Source: Dendronalium phyllosphericum CENA369 (GTDB lineage: Bacteria > Cyanobacteriota > Cyanobacteriia > Cyanobacteriales > Nostocaceae). From it: a DNA stretch of 61,601 nt. Positions 1 to 7,597 of this stretch are shown piece after piece (the stretch's first letter is position 1; each line of letters begins with the position of its first letter). The DNA lies in assembly GCF_016056275.1 (NCBI RefSeq), contig NZ_JAECZA010000280.1, positions 1 to 61,601 on the forward strand. Reading direction: 5' to 3'. The position numbers and the translations under genes are program-made. Under the pieces are notes generated by a model, which made no database searches, was not told where the DNA came from, and saw only the letters and a list, made by a program, of their open reading frames with translations.

Positions 1-1176
1 GAGACAGGTGTGGGGTGTGGGGTGTAGGGGAGTTTTTTCTCCAGTCCCTAGTCCCCAGTCGCCATTCTCCGATACCAAACGATAACTACGCAGTACGTTT
101 CCATTTTTCTGCGACTGGACGGTTTCGGGACGTGCTTGCACGACAAACAATTGGTTAGTAATTCCGTCTTTGGCCCACTCAATATCCATTGGGGTATAAA
201 CATTGTGGACTTGGGAATAATGGTCTTCAATCAAACAAGCCCAGTGTGCTAGTTGTAAAATCTCAGCATCGCTAAGAGCAAATTTAGCTTTATCTGCGGT
301 TGATACAGATACATTTTTTGTAAATTTAGAACCGTCATCATAAATCATTTTCAGTTCTTTACTGCCCAATTTTTTATTAATAATTGGGCGAAAACCTGCT
401 TTTAAAGTCGGTTTAAAAACATAGTATTCGTCTGGATTCACAGACCCTTGAACAACGTTTTCTCCTAAACCGTAGGCGGCTGTAATTAGTGCAGCATCCT
501 TAAAGCCGGTTTCTGTATCAATAGAGAACATGACTCCAGAGGTTGCTAAGTCAGAGCGCACCATTTTTTGTACGCCAACAGCTAGGGCAATGTTAAAGTG
601 GTCAAATCCCTTGGTATGCCGATAGGAAATGGCGCGATCGGTAAATAGGGAAGCAAAGCATTTATGACAAGCTGCTAAAACTCCTTCGACACCGACAACG
701 TTGAGGTAAGTTTCTTGCTGACCGGCAAAACTAGCATCGGGGAGGTCTTCGGCGGTGGCGCTAGAACGGACTGCTACATCTGTGTCTGTATTGTATTTTT
801 CGCATAGACTTTCGTAAGCTGTGGCGATCGCTTCTCGCAATTCTACAGGAAATGGCGTGTGTATCAACAGCGATCGCGCCTTTTTCCCTCGTAGCCGTAA
901 ATTTTTGATATCCTCAACATCTAAATCGGAAAATAATTCCCGTAACTTTGCTTCTAATCCAGCAGATTGAATGAAATAACGATAAGCATAAGCTGTTGTG
1001 GCAAATCCAGTCGGAACATCAACACCTTTGGGTGTGAGTTGTTGAATCATTTCCCCTAGCGATGCATTCTTACCACCAACTAAAGGTATATCAGCAATAC
1101 CAACTTCATCAAACCAGAGAACAAGCGATCGTTCTTTAGAGGATGGAGATACTGTGTTGACAGCTACCGTTTTCAT
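1..1176 (-). CDS. ppsA: Phosphoenolpyruvate synthase, N-terminal part (gene runs off the left edge)
   Basis: PEP synthase converts pyruvate, ATP and water to PEP, AMP and phosphate in the cytoplasm, a gluconeogenic step. The frame is open for 392 codons from an ATG at 1176 to the window edge. It shows the PPDK/PEP-synthase nucleotide-binding domain: LVGGKNASLGEM near residue 27, VAVRSSATAEDLPDASFAGQ near residue 135, and FVVQARPETVQSQK near residue 360. The central phosphohistidine and C-terminal PEP-binding domains lie outside the window. After LRSYRL, where the family normally continues towards the swivel domain, the last 25 or so codons read SENGDWGLGTGEKTPLHPTP. The underlying DNA consists of CCCCAGT-like and GTGTGGGG repeats otherwise seen in spacers. 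Whether the frame continues beyond the edge cannot be seen. The family assignment is firm; whether the gene is intact is open. Confidence 0.93.
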   Translation of the reverse strand, partial: MKTVAVNTVSPSSKERSLVLWFDEVGIADIPLVGGKNASLGEMIQQLTPKGVDVPTGFATTAYAYRYFIQSAGLEAKLRELFSDLDVEDIKNLRLRGKKARSLLIHTPFPVELREAIATAYESLCEKYNTDTDVAVRSSATAEDLPDASFAGQQETYLNVVGVEGVLAACHKCFASLFTDRAISYRHTKGFDHFNIALAVGVQKMVRSDLATSGVMFSIDTETGFKDAALITAAYGLGENVVQGSVNPDEYYVFKPTLKAGFRPIINKKLGSKELKMIYDDGSKFTKNVSVSTADKAKFALSDAEILQLAHWACLIEDHYSQVHNVYTPMDIEWAKDGITNQLFVVQARPETVQSQKNGNVLRSYRLVSENGDWGLGTGEKTPLHPTPHTCL

Positions 1177-1681
1177 TAATATTACCTCTTATAATTATGC
1201 TCAGTTTTTTCAGGGCGTAATCGTTAGTCCATAAAGGCAAAAGGTAGGAGGCAGAAAGAATATTGATGGTATAACCTTTTTAGCCTTTTTCAACTAAATA
1301 GTAATTTTCGTCACACTGCGCTAATATTATTTTTCCCCTTTTCAATTTTAGTTTTTCTACTAAATAGTAATTTTTGTTACGCTGCACTGGTATTATTTCT
1401 CTCCCCTTTTTTATTTTAGTTTTTCTACTAACTGTGTTGCAGAGTCGAGCAGACACTAATAAAGTCATTTAACTGAAAATGGCTAAAAATAGACATATAT
1501 AGTACGGGGAGCAAAGTAAAATGATTTGTAGCTCGAATCTAAATAATTAACATAACGTCATAAATTGTGACGTGTCAGAGAATTTTAAAAAAAGAATTTG
1601 AATATAAGTCTGTCAAAAACTCATCCAAGTAGGACATAGATTCTAACTTTTCTAAGGCTAATCCAGGATGGCAGAAATAAC
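1177..1681. other. Intergenic region upstream of ppsA
   Basis: This is the 5' region of ppsA and presumably holds its promoter. It contains a degenerate tandem repeat, listed separately. A 62-codon frame on the minus strand (1280-1468) is generated by that repeat and has no recognisable features. I found no convincing gene, and no clear sigma-70 boxes that I would commit to. Confidence 0.5.
1278..1432. repeat. Imperfect tandem repeat, about 75 bp, two copies
   Basis: Two adjacent blocks share the order CTAAATAGTAATTTT, then a GTTACGCTGC-like stretch, ATTATTTC, CCCCTTTTC and ATTTTAGTTTTTCTACTA. The second begins at about 1349, and a partial third copy (TTTTTCTACTAACTGTG) follows. It is AT-rich and translates to a duplicated NYYLVEKLK-like peptide on the minus strand. 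I read it as non-coding. Confidence 0.6.
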
Positions 1682-1960
1682 TAAGCTAATCTGCCTTTAA
1701 GTTGCACAATTTTTTGCCTTAGAAAGACGCAGGGACGCGGAGAAGGGGAGACGCGGTGAGGAAGTTGGAATCTTGGATGGCACTTCCTCTACTTGGGGGC
1801 CACACCCGTAGGCGGGTCTCCCGACTTGAGGGGAGTGGCGTGAGACCCCTTTGAGCGAGTGCCTCCGCTTTGTGTCGAGTCCAAACTTCCGATCTTCCAA
1901 GCGTTAGCGACGCAGGAGCGTCACCCAAAGGGGGATGCAATTTGAATGATTATTAGCTTA
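1682..1960. mobile_element. MITE-like non-coding element, copy 1 (279 bp)
   Basis: The left end TAAGCTAATCTGCC...AAGTTGCA (1682-1706) and the right end TGCAATTTGAATG...TTAGCTTA (1936-1960) are imperfect terminal inverted repeats, 19 of 25 positions identical. The interior is GC-rich with GACGCGG motifs, AAGTTGGAATCTTGG, GAGTCCAAACTT and GCGACGCAGGAGCGTCACCC. A second copy with the same ends and much of the same interior lies at 21538-21733. Neither encodes a transposase. No unambiguous target-site duplication is visible. Calling it MITE-like is inference from the shared ends. Confidence 0.65.
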
Positions 1961-2071
1961 TCCAGTAAAAAGCTTCTAAGATAAAAGAGTAGAAATCATA
2001 GCCTCTTCTAGCGAGAAGCAGACATAACATCTATCAACTTTCCATAAAATTGTATTTGTGCAACAGATTAA

Positions 2072-2692
2072 TTATTCTGTCCATGCTGCTTGGAAAAAGT
2101 CGCGCTCACAAAGCATGGCATAACGATAAGTAGAGTTGATAAAACCATTGTTTGTAGCGTAATTGTCAACCAAACCTTCTAATTGTTGTGCCAGTGGCTG
2201 AAAATTTGCACTGCTGTAAGTACGAATCCAATCGCTATACTGATGACTGGGTATGCCATTACGAGCTAACTGTTCTCCTAAAAAGGCATAAAGGCGCATA
2301 CAGGGAGACATAGCTGCGGCGATTAAACCTACATCCCCACCCCAAGCAGTGGCTAGTAAAAAATCAGTGTAGCGGCGGGTGGCAACTCCAGGTTCTACGG
2401 AATGCAAATTGACTCCCCATTGAGTAGCATAGGCTTGATGTAACCGCAGTTCTTCTAAAACTCCATCAGCTAGATTATGAAACGTAGTAAAACCTACCCA
2501 GTCTAGTGCTTTGGCGGCGGCGATGCTGTAAGCACGGGCAAAGGCTTCCAAAAAGAAAGCGTCTTGCCCTACATAGTAGGCAAATTTTTTCGGTTCAAGA
2601 GTACCGTCAGCAATGCCTTGCACAAAAGGATGTTCCAAGCAAGCTTGTGCTAAATCTTGATTTGCTTTCCACAATTCACTGGCTAGACTCAT
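2072..2692 (-). CDS. tenA: TenA/THI-4/PqqC-family protein
   Basis: TenA-type proteins are cytoplasmic all-helical enzymes. Most are aminopyrimidine aminohydrolases (thiaminase II) that salvage the pyrimidine part of thiamin. The 206-residue length is right for the family. Asp44 (VGQDAFFLEAFARAY), Cys131 (MSPCMRLY) and Glu196 (LCERDFFQAAW) sit where the catalytic Asp, Cys and C-terminal Glu of TenA are expected. Phe47 replaces the tyrosine usual next to the Asp. No thi gene or TPP riboswitch was seen beside it, so the substrate is inferred from the family only. The gene stands alone on the minus strand between the MITE-like element and a 365-bp spacer. Confidence 0.85.
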   Translation of the reverse strand: MSLASELWKANQDLAQACLEHPFVQGIADGTLEPKKFAYYVGQDAFFLEAFARAYSIAAAKALDWVGFTTFHNLADGVLEELRLHQAYATQWGVNLHSVEPGVATRRYTDFLLATAWGGDVGLIAAAMSPCMRLYAFLGEQLARNGIPSHQYSDWIRTYSSANFQPLAQQLEGLVDNYATNNGFINSTYRYAMLCERDFFQAAWTE

Positions 2693-3057
2693 GTTTAGTA
2701 AATTTTCATTAGGTTATGAGTATTGTGTATGAAAATTTAAAAATCTCACCTGTAATTATTTAAAACTTATACCGTTTCACTTTAAATTTGATACGAATAA
2801 GCCACAGGGGAGCAGGGGAGCAGAGGGGCAGAGGAGAAATTATTTGTATCATTTATTTGGTGAAATGGTATTACGCAACGATACGAAAAATCAAGAATTT
2901 GGATAAGGCGTGTAGAAGTAAGGTTGAGACTCTCAACAGGACGACATAGACATTTGCGGTAAATTAGCTAAATTAGTCTTGAATAATAGAGCTAACGCAA
3001 ACTATTATTCAATTTCCCAACCACAATCAGATGCTCCTCTAGAAAAGCACTTAGTAC
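2693..3057. other. Intergenic region without a recognisable gene
   Basis: It contains a purine-rich GGGGAGCAGGGGAGCAG stretch (about 2807-2840) of the low-complexity kind common in these genomes. The mirrored phrases GTTTCACTTTAAATTTGATACGA and ATTTGGTGAAATGGTATTACG flank it. No ORF of interest, tRNA or clear terminator was found. Confidence 0.5.
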
Positions 3058-3828
3058 TCAAAAAGGTAGAAATTGTAGTAAAACTGAACCCAGACTTCCC
3101 ACAAAGTCGAAAAAGCTAGGTTTACCAGTACTTAGTTTTTCAGTATAGGGTGTTTGCAGTTCTTTTATAAAAGCCTGAGTTGTTAGTATCCCAGAATTAT
3201 TATTTTGGGATGTAAACAGTTTTTCTGCCATTTCGGCATCTTGAGATGCACCTTTGCGGTCAAAGATTTGATAGCGAGCAACGCCACGAGCGAGGTAAGC
3301 GCCTGCATATTCAGATTTAGCAGCGATCGCTTGTGTGAAATAATTAATTGCTTGCTGTTGGTTGCCTTTTTGCGCCTCTGCTACACCCCACGCATAAAAA
3401 TCTTCTGGCTGGGCAATTTGCAATGGTATACCAATTGCACCTTGAAAGTTAGCACCATTGAGGTTAGCACTATGAAATTCTGCATTCGATAGATAGGTAT
3501 TTCGCAAGTCAGCACCCGCTAGATTTGCCCCACTCAACTTAGCTTCGCTCAAGTTAACGCCAAATAAACCCGCACCGCTCAAGTTTGCTCCTCTCAAATC
3601 AGCGCCACTTAAGTTGGCACGACTGAGGTTAGCACCTGTCAGATTAGCACCGCTTAAACTGGCTCCAGATAAGTCAGCCATTACTAAACCCGCGCCTGTC
3701 AGATCGCAGTTTTCACATTTTTTGGTTGTTAACAACTGTTTAACTTGTTCGGTATTCGCGGCTTGAGCGATCGCAGTGATGCCGAACGTGGTTAAAAATG
3801 TGGCTATGGCTAAAATTGGGGTTTTCAT
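3058..3828 (-). CDS. Secreted pentapeptide-repeat protein with C-terminal TPR-like segment
   Basis: 256 residues. An N-terminal hydrophobic signal peptide (MKTPILAIATFLTTFGI, cleavage near AQAA) predicts export to the periplasm or thylakoid lumen. Residues of about 45-130 are a run of A(D/N)LSG pentapeptides (ADLSGASLSGANLTGANLS), which form a right-handed quadrilateral beta helix. A Cys-x-x-Cys pair (CENCDLTG) immediately precedes the repeats. Residues of about 140-200 (EDFYAWGVAEAQKGNQQQAI, then AKSEYAGAYLARGVARYQ) resemble a pair of TPR helices. The C-terminus is hydrophobic. Pentapeptide-repeat proteins are very common in cyanobacteria and the role of this one is unknown. Its neighbours are all minus-strand genes with independent spacers. 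Confidence 0.85.
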   Translation of the reverse strand: MKTPILAIATFLTTFGITAIAQAANTEQVKQLLTTKKCENCDLTGAGLVMADLSGASLSGANLTGANLSRANLSGADLRGANLSGAGLFGVNLSEAKLSGANLAGADLRNTYLSNAEFHSANLNGANFQGAIGIPLQIAQPEDFYAWGVAEAQKGNQQQAINYFTQAIAAKSEYAGAYLARGVARYQIFDRKGASQDAEMAEKLFTSQNNNSGILTTQAFIKELQTPYTEKLSTGKPSFFDFVGSLGSVLLQFLPF

Positions 3829-4393
3829 ACTCAGTTTTGTAATATTTTTAACTCAAATCTCAATTTGGCTAACAAATTTATACTCCAGCCTATGATATGA
3901 GTAATCTGAGTATTTTGCCCTCTGTAGTTACCTATATTACTTGTGAAGCTGAGTTAGGGTAAAAACTTCTTGGTTATATAAGTTCATTTTGCCAGCTATC
4001 CAGGTCGGAGAAGACAAATTAAGTTCTGTAAATAAGCTCAGAGCAAATGTTAAAACAACTGCCAGCCAAAGTTTTTCCAGCATAATAGTGACTCCCCACA
4101 AATACTGAAATAATAAGTTTTAATTATTTAGATATAAGTATATTTTATTTAAAATTACACTAAGTGATAAACGAATAACTAGTCAGCGATCTACGTCTAA
4201 GATGCAAGTGACGCTTATCACATGTATTAGTTTATAAGTCAAAGTATAAATATTGAGTATTATTAAGAACAAATTTTGCACAACAGGTATTTAGAGCATT
4301 TTCAACTAAAAGGGACTGGGAACTAGGAACAAACTTTCCCAATACCCAATCCCTAATTCTTAGTGAGAATTATAGCCAGATGACCGATTCGTA
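3829..4393. other. Spacer with one candidate small ORF
   Basis: 565 bp between the PEP-CTERM and pentapeptide genes. Apart from the small minus-strand ORF at 3937-4083, it is AT-rich with no recognisable element. Confidence 0.45.
3937..4083 (-). CDS. Candidate 48-residue small protein with hydrophobic N-terminus
   Basis: Begins ATG at 4083 (MLEKLWLAVVLTFALSLF) and ends TAA at 3937. Residues 5-18 are strongly hydrophobic after a Lys, like a signal peptide or a single membrane span. The remainder (LSSPTWIAGKMNLYNQEVF) is polar. A GGGGAG stretch lies about 8 bases upstream of the ATG and could be a ribosome binding site. I do not recognise the family. The ORF has no clear promoter or homologue in the window and could be fortuitous. 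Confidence 0.4.
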   Translation of the reverse strand: MLEKLWLAVVLTFALSLFTELNLSSPTWIAGKMNLYNQEVFTLTQLHK

Positions 4394-5119
4394 TTAGTAT
4401 CTGTTTGGCTTGATACTAATAGATAACCGCTTTTTCTTTAGCCAGATTGCTATCAAACCTGAAACTGCTATTCCGCCAGCAATTGATGGTTCGGGTACAG
4501 GTTCAACACTCGCTAGAGCAAATTTCTGATTTTTATCTTTCACACGGAAGACACTGACATTATCTAGGTTGTACCAGGCAGAGCCTTGTTTGCTAGCAAA
4601 TTTCAATTCTGTTTGTTTTGATGTCGCTACAAAATTGTATGTATATTCTGTGAAACCTTGGAAGGGAACATTAATTTTTTCATCAAGTAATTGTCCGCCT
4701 ACATATGTGCGAAAGGTATTAGTGTTATCTTCATCTACGTTTGCTAAATAGTAAGTCAATTGGTATTCTTTATTCTTTTTTGTCTTGAGAATTTGGGAAA
4801 GAAAGGTAAAGTCACTCGATGCACCAAAACGTACACTCAGAGAATTATTTTCAGCATTATCAACTGTATAGTTATCGAGGTAATTAGTATAGTAGGCATT
4901 ACCAGATTCACTATTAGTCCATCCTGTAATAAAAGGATTATTTCGAGTAGAATCGTTAGGATTTAAGAGTGAATCTGCTGTAAAATCTCCATTTGTCACA
5001 AGGTTTACCTTTGCAGCTTGCGCCTTGGAAATACAACCACCTGTAATCACAGTAGTACTCACAAAGGCGCTGGTGATTCCACAAATCAAAAATCCGGATT
5101 TTTGAGCTAATTTCGCCAT
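4394..5119 (-). CDS. PEP-CTERM sorting-domain protein (paralogue 1)
   Basis: 241 residues. A signal peptide of about 35 residues ends near SKAQAA. It is followed by a beta-rich region starting NLVTNGDFTADSLLNPND, a 'NGDF' opening typical of carbohydrate-binding or DUF642-like modules in PEP-CTERM proteins. The C-terminus is a PEP-CTERM signal: VPEPSIAGG, a hydrophobic span, then KKKR. The family is processed by an exosortase and delivered to the cell surface or extracellular matrix. A GGAG about 10 bases upstream of the ATG supports the start. It is roughly half identical by eye to the next gene (5408-6088), so the two arose by tandem duplication. The specific role is unknown. Confidence 0.85.
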   Translation of the reverse strand: MAKLAQKSGFLICGITSAFVSTTVITGGCISKAQAAKVNLVTNGDFTADSLLNPNDSTRNNPFITGWTNSESGNAYYTNYLDNYTVDNAENNSLSVRFGASSDFTFLSQILKTKKNKEYQLTYYLANVDEDNTNTFRTYVGGQLLDEKINVPFQGFTEYTYNFVATSKQTELKFASKQGSAWYNLDNVSVFRVKDKNQKFALASVEPVPEPSIAGGIAVSGLIAIWLKKKRLSISIKPNRY

Positions 5120-5407
5120 GATAATTCACTCCAAATATTCCACAATTAAGAAAATTCGTTCTAGAAAAAAGAGCTTCAGAGGATTTGCGATCGCTGCAAT
5201 ATTTATTGCAATTTTGTCCTATTTAATTGAGTCGAGATTGCTATTTGATTGGAATCGGATACATCGCATTTTAGAAGAGAGTAAAGGGACAGAAAGAAAA
5301 TCTAAACGCAACAAGTGCTTCTGGCTATATTTAGAAAAATCTGCCCTGATAAAAGTCAGCTATCTCTTAGATACAGTAAAACTATCAGTTTGACTTTAGA
5401 GAACTAG

Positions 5408-6088
5408 CTAAACGCTTTTTTTGAGCCTAATTCCCATTAACCCTAAAATAGCAATACCGCAAAGAAATGAGGGTTCAGGTACAGATCTGACGCTGACATT
5501 ATCTATATTGAACCAAGCAGACCTTTGCTTACCAGCAAACTTTAATTCTGTGACGTTTGATGTTGCTACAAAATTGAATGTCGATAGCGTTGGGTCAATG
5601 TTAAATTGTTGCCAAGGGACATTTACTCTATCATCAATCAATTTTCCACCTACATATGTCTGAAATTCGTTAGAGTTATCCTCGTCTATGTTTGCTAAGT
5701 TGTAACTTAGTTCATATGTCTGACCAACAATAGTATTGAGATTTTGTGAAATGTAGGTAAAAACCGGAATACTACCTTCTGGTGAATCTTCACGATGTGC
5801 GGCAATACGAACACTCAGAGAATTATTTTCAGCCCCATCGACGGTATAGTTGTCTAGATAAGTAGTGTAGTAAGTTTCATCGGACTCACTATTAAACCAT
5901 CCTGTGATAAAAGGATTGTTCCTAGTAGGATCTTTAGGATTTAACAATGAGTCTGCTGTAAAATCTCCATTGACAACAATATTTGCTGCTTGTGCCTTGG
6001 GAATCTGACTGCTACCAATTGCAGCAGTACTAATAAAGGCGCTGAACGCTCCAAAGACAAAAAGTCCAAATTTTCTAGCTGATTTCAT
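5408..6088 (-). CDS. PEP-CTERM sorting-domain protein (paralogue 2)
   Basis: 226 residues with the same plan as its neighbour: a signal peptide ending near KAQAA, VVNGDFTADSLLNPKDPTRN, NPFITGWFNSES, DNYTVDGAENNSLSVR, and a C-terminal VPEPS-hydrophobic-KKS sorting signal. It differs by an insertion (AHREDSPEGSIPVF) and by lacking the KDKNQKFALASVEP stretch before the PEP motif. The two genes lie in tandem on the minus strand, separated by 288 bp, so each may have its own promoter. No exosortase gene lies in the window. Surface or sheath location is inferred from the sorting signal. Confidence 0.85.
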   Translation of the reverse strand: MKSARKFGLFVFGAFSAFISTAAIGSSQIPKAQAANIVVNGDFTADSLLNPKDPTRNNPFITGWFNSESDETYYTTYLDNYTVDGAENNSLSVRIAAHREDSPEGSIPVFTYISQNLNTIVGQTYELSYNLANIDEDNSNEFQTYVGGKLIDDRVNVPWQQFNIDPTLSTFNFVATSNVTELKFAGKQRSAWFNIDNVSVRSVPEPSFLCGIAILGLMGIRLKKSV

Positions 6089-6224
6089 GAAATTTACTCT
6101 GTTTAGCTCAAGAGTTAGTAAAGCCGATGAAGATATGTGAATACTTGCAAAAGAGTAAGACTATTTTTTCCCAAGTACTACACCAGTAGAAGTTTCCCAC
6201 TTTAACTAAGCAAGCCTATATTTA

Positions 6225-7178
6225 TTAGGGAAGAAGGAAGCCACGATTTGTTAAGGCAGTTTGGGCTGATGAAGTAAGTAAGAAGTTAGCAAAAGAACTA
6301 GCAGCAGTGGAACTAGTACTTCTTGTCAGTACAGCTTCTGGATATACAATTGGTGTGGTTAGACAGCTTGAAGGGGAAGTTGCTACTAGGGTTGTCAGAG
6401 TGGAAACTTGTTTATCGGTTGAGTAAACTATACCTGCATCAATGACATTACTATTTAGGGTTTTAGTTTCAACTGCACTCAGAACGTTACGGACATTGGT
6501 AGCTAAAAATAGCTTATTGGGTGCTGAATTATTCAAGAGTGTAGTATAAGTACCGCCTCCACAACCAGTACCAGTGCTGGTTAGAACTTGTTGAGCGTAT
6601 GCTCCTGCGGGCACGATGCTGGGATCGCCTATGGCGATGCCTCTAATACCGCTTCTACCAGAACCATTAAGTAGTGTGTTAAAGCCAGAAATAGCATTAG
6701 ATGGGGTCGGGGCTGGGCTGGTTGGCGTGTTAGGTTTAATCAACACTAGTTTATTTTTAGCGATATTTTTGGGCCAACCCGCAGCTAATTTACCTGCGTT
6801 CTGCAAGCTAGTCATCTGGGATGTCGCAGCAGAAATGAAAACATCTGGTATGCCTGCTGTCTCGTTTGGACTATAGTTGATATTTTGTAACAAAATACCT
6901 GAAGAATCTAAGCTGTTAGTGAAGTTGATCTTTGGCGTGGTAGAGCCGTTATTGTTGTATGCATTTTCCAGGTCTGTCAACACTTCTAATAAGCTAACGG
7001 CAGCATAAACTTTCAGGTTAGCTGTGGCACTGCCTGATGTTACGGTTGTTGTGTACTGGGGTGTTGGTGGAGCCGTCTGTGCAACTCCAGGCATTAGAGT
7101 TAAAAGCGGTAAAGCGATCGCAACTATCAAGCTAGTAACTGCGGCAGCTGTCCAAGTAATAAGTCTTTTTTTGTTCAT
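6225..7178 (-). CDS. ModA-like extracellular solute-binding protein
   Basis: 317 residues with an N-terminal membrane or signal segment (AAAVTSLIVAIALPLLTLMP). The fold is that of molybdate/tungstate-type binding proteins: NLKVYAAVSLLEVLTDLENA, PDVFISAATSQMTSLQNAGKL, KLVLIKPN, and IAIGDPSIVPAGAYAQQVL, the last being a strongly ModA-like block. GAGG lies about 10 bases before the ATG. Unusually, no modB/modC permease or ATPase genes are adjacent. The protein has low-complexity Thr/Ser/Ala stretches, including a Pro-rich PNTPTSPAPTPSN loop. Molybdate is the family default, but an orphan binding protein might serve another oxyanion or a structural role. Confidence 0.8.
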   Translation of the reverse strand: MNKKRLITWTAAAVTSLIVAIALPLLTLMPGVAQTAPPTPQYTTTVTSGSATANLKVYAAVSLLEVLTDLENAYNNNGSTTPKINFTNSLDSSGILLQNINYSPNETAGIPDVFISAATSQMTSLQNAGKLAAGWPKNIAKNKLVLIKPNTPTSPAPTPSNAISGFNTLLNGSGRSGIRGIAIGDPSIVPAGAYAQQVLTSTGTGCGGGTYTTLLNNSAPNKLFLATNVRNVLSAVETKTLNSNVIDAGIVYSTDKQVSTLTTLVATSPSSCLTTPIVYPEAVLTRSTSSTAASSFANFLLTSSAQTALTNRGFLLP

Positions 7179-7597
7179 AAAGAAATACCTCAGGGAGATT
7201 ACTTACGTGAAGTAGGCGTTAGATAGAACAATACCAAAAAAAATGGTAGATTTTACCTATAAAATTGGTATTTCAAGAATCCCTGACTTTAGGACAACAA
7301 TTCTAAAAATGCCCGAATATTCCAAAAATTAAATTTTTATACAATTGTATCGTACAGTAGAAACAAGTAAATTTACCGATTAAATACCAACTAAAAAAAT
7401 AATACTAATTTTATTGGTAGAGGTTAAAGTCGTAACTTATGACTCTCTGTGCCAAAAGAAAATGACACTCAGTCTCAAGGATTGAGTGTCACTTGTATTC
7501 TTGGCGTTGCTAATTAAGGGATGAATTGTTTAGCGAACAAACCTCCAGTAAATAAGAGATTAAGAGAGTTTGGCGCATCGCCAGTCAAAGAGCTAGC
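7179..7597. other. Spacer carrying a minus-strand terminator
   Basis: 419 bp between the large membrane-protein gene and the ModA-like gene, both on the minus strand. It holds the terminator at 7463-7491. The rest is AT-rich and may carry the promoter of the ModA-like gene. A plus-strand frame beginning at 7521 overlaps the 3' end of the large gene and is not credible. Confidence 0.5.
7463..7491 (-). terminator. Rho-independent terminator of the large membrane-protein gene
   Basis: Read on the minus strand, TGACACTCA pairs perfectly with TGAGTGTCA across an 11-base loop, and TTTTCTTTT follows. It lies about 110 bp past the stop codon at 7598. Confidence 0.7.

Noticed and set aside
1280-1468. 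62-codon frame with a duplicated NYYLVEKLK peptide
   Set aside because: Produced by a degenerate 75-bp tandem repeat in the ppsA upstream region; nothing else supports it.
2693-2800. TPP riboswitch before tenA
   Set aside because: The CTGAGA and ACCTGA-type THI-box motifs are absent upstream of the tenA start.
5118-5393. 91-codon plus-strand frame starting over the start codon of a PEP-CTERM gene
   Set aside because: It overlaps the start codon and upstream region of the minus-strand gene, is Lys/Arg/Ser-rich with no recognisable domain, and its ATG has no Shine-Dalgarno. It is most likely the promoter region of that gene.
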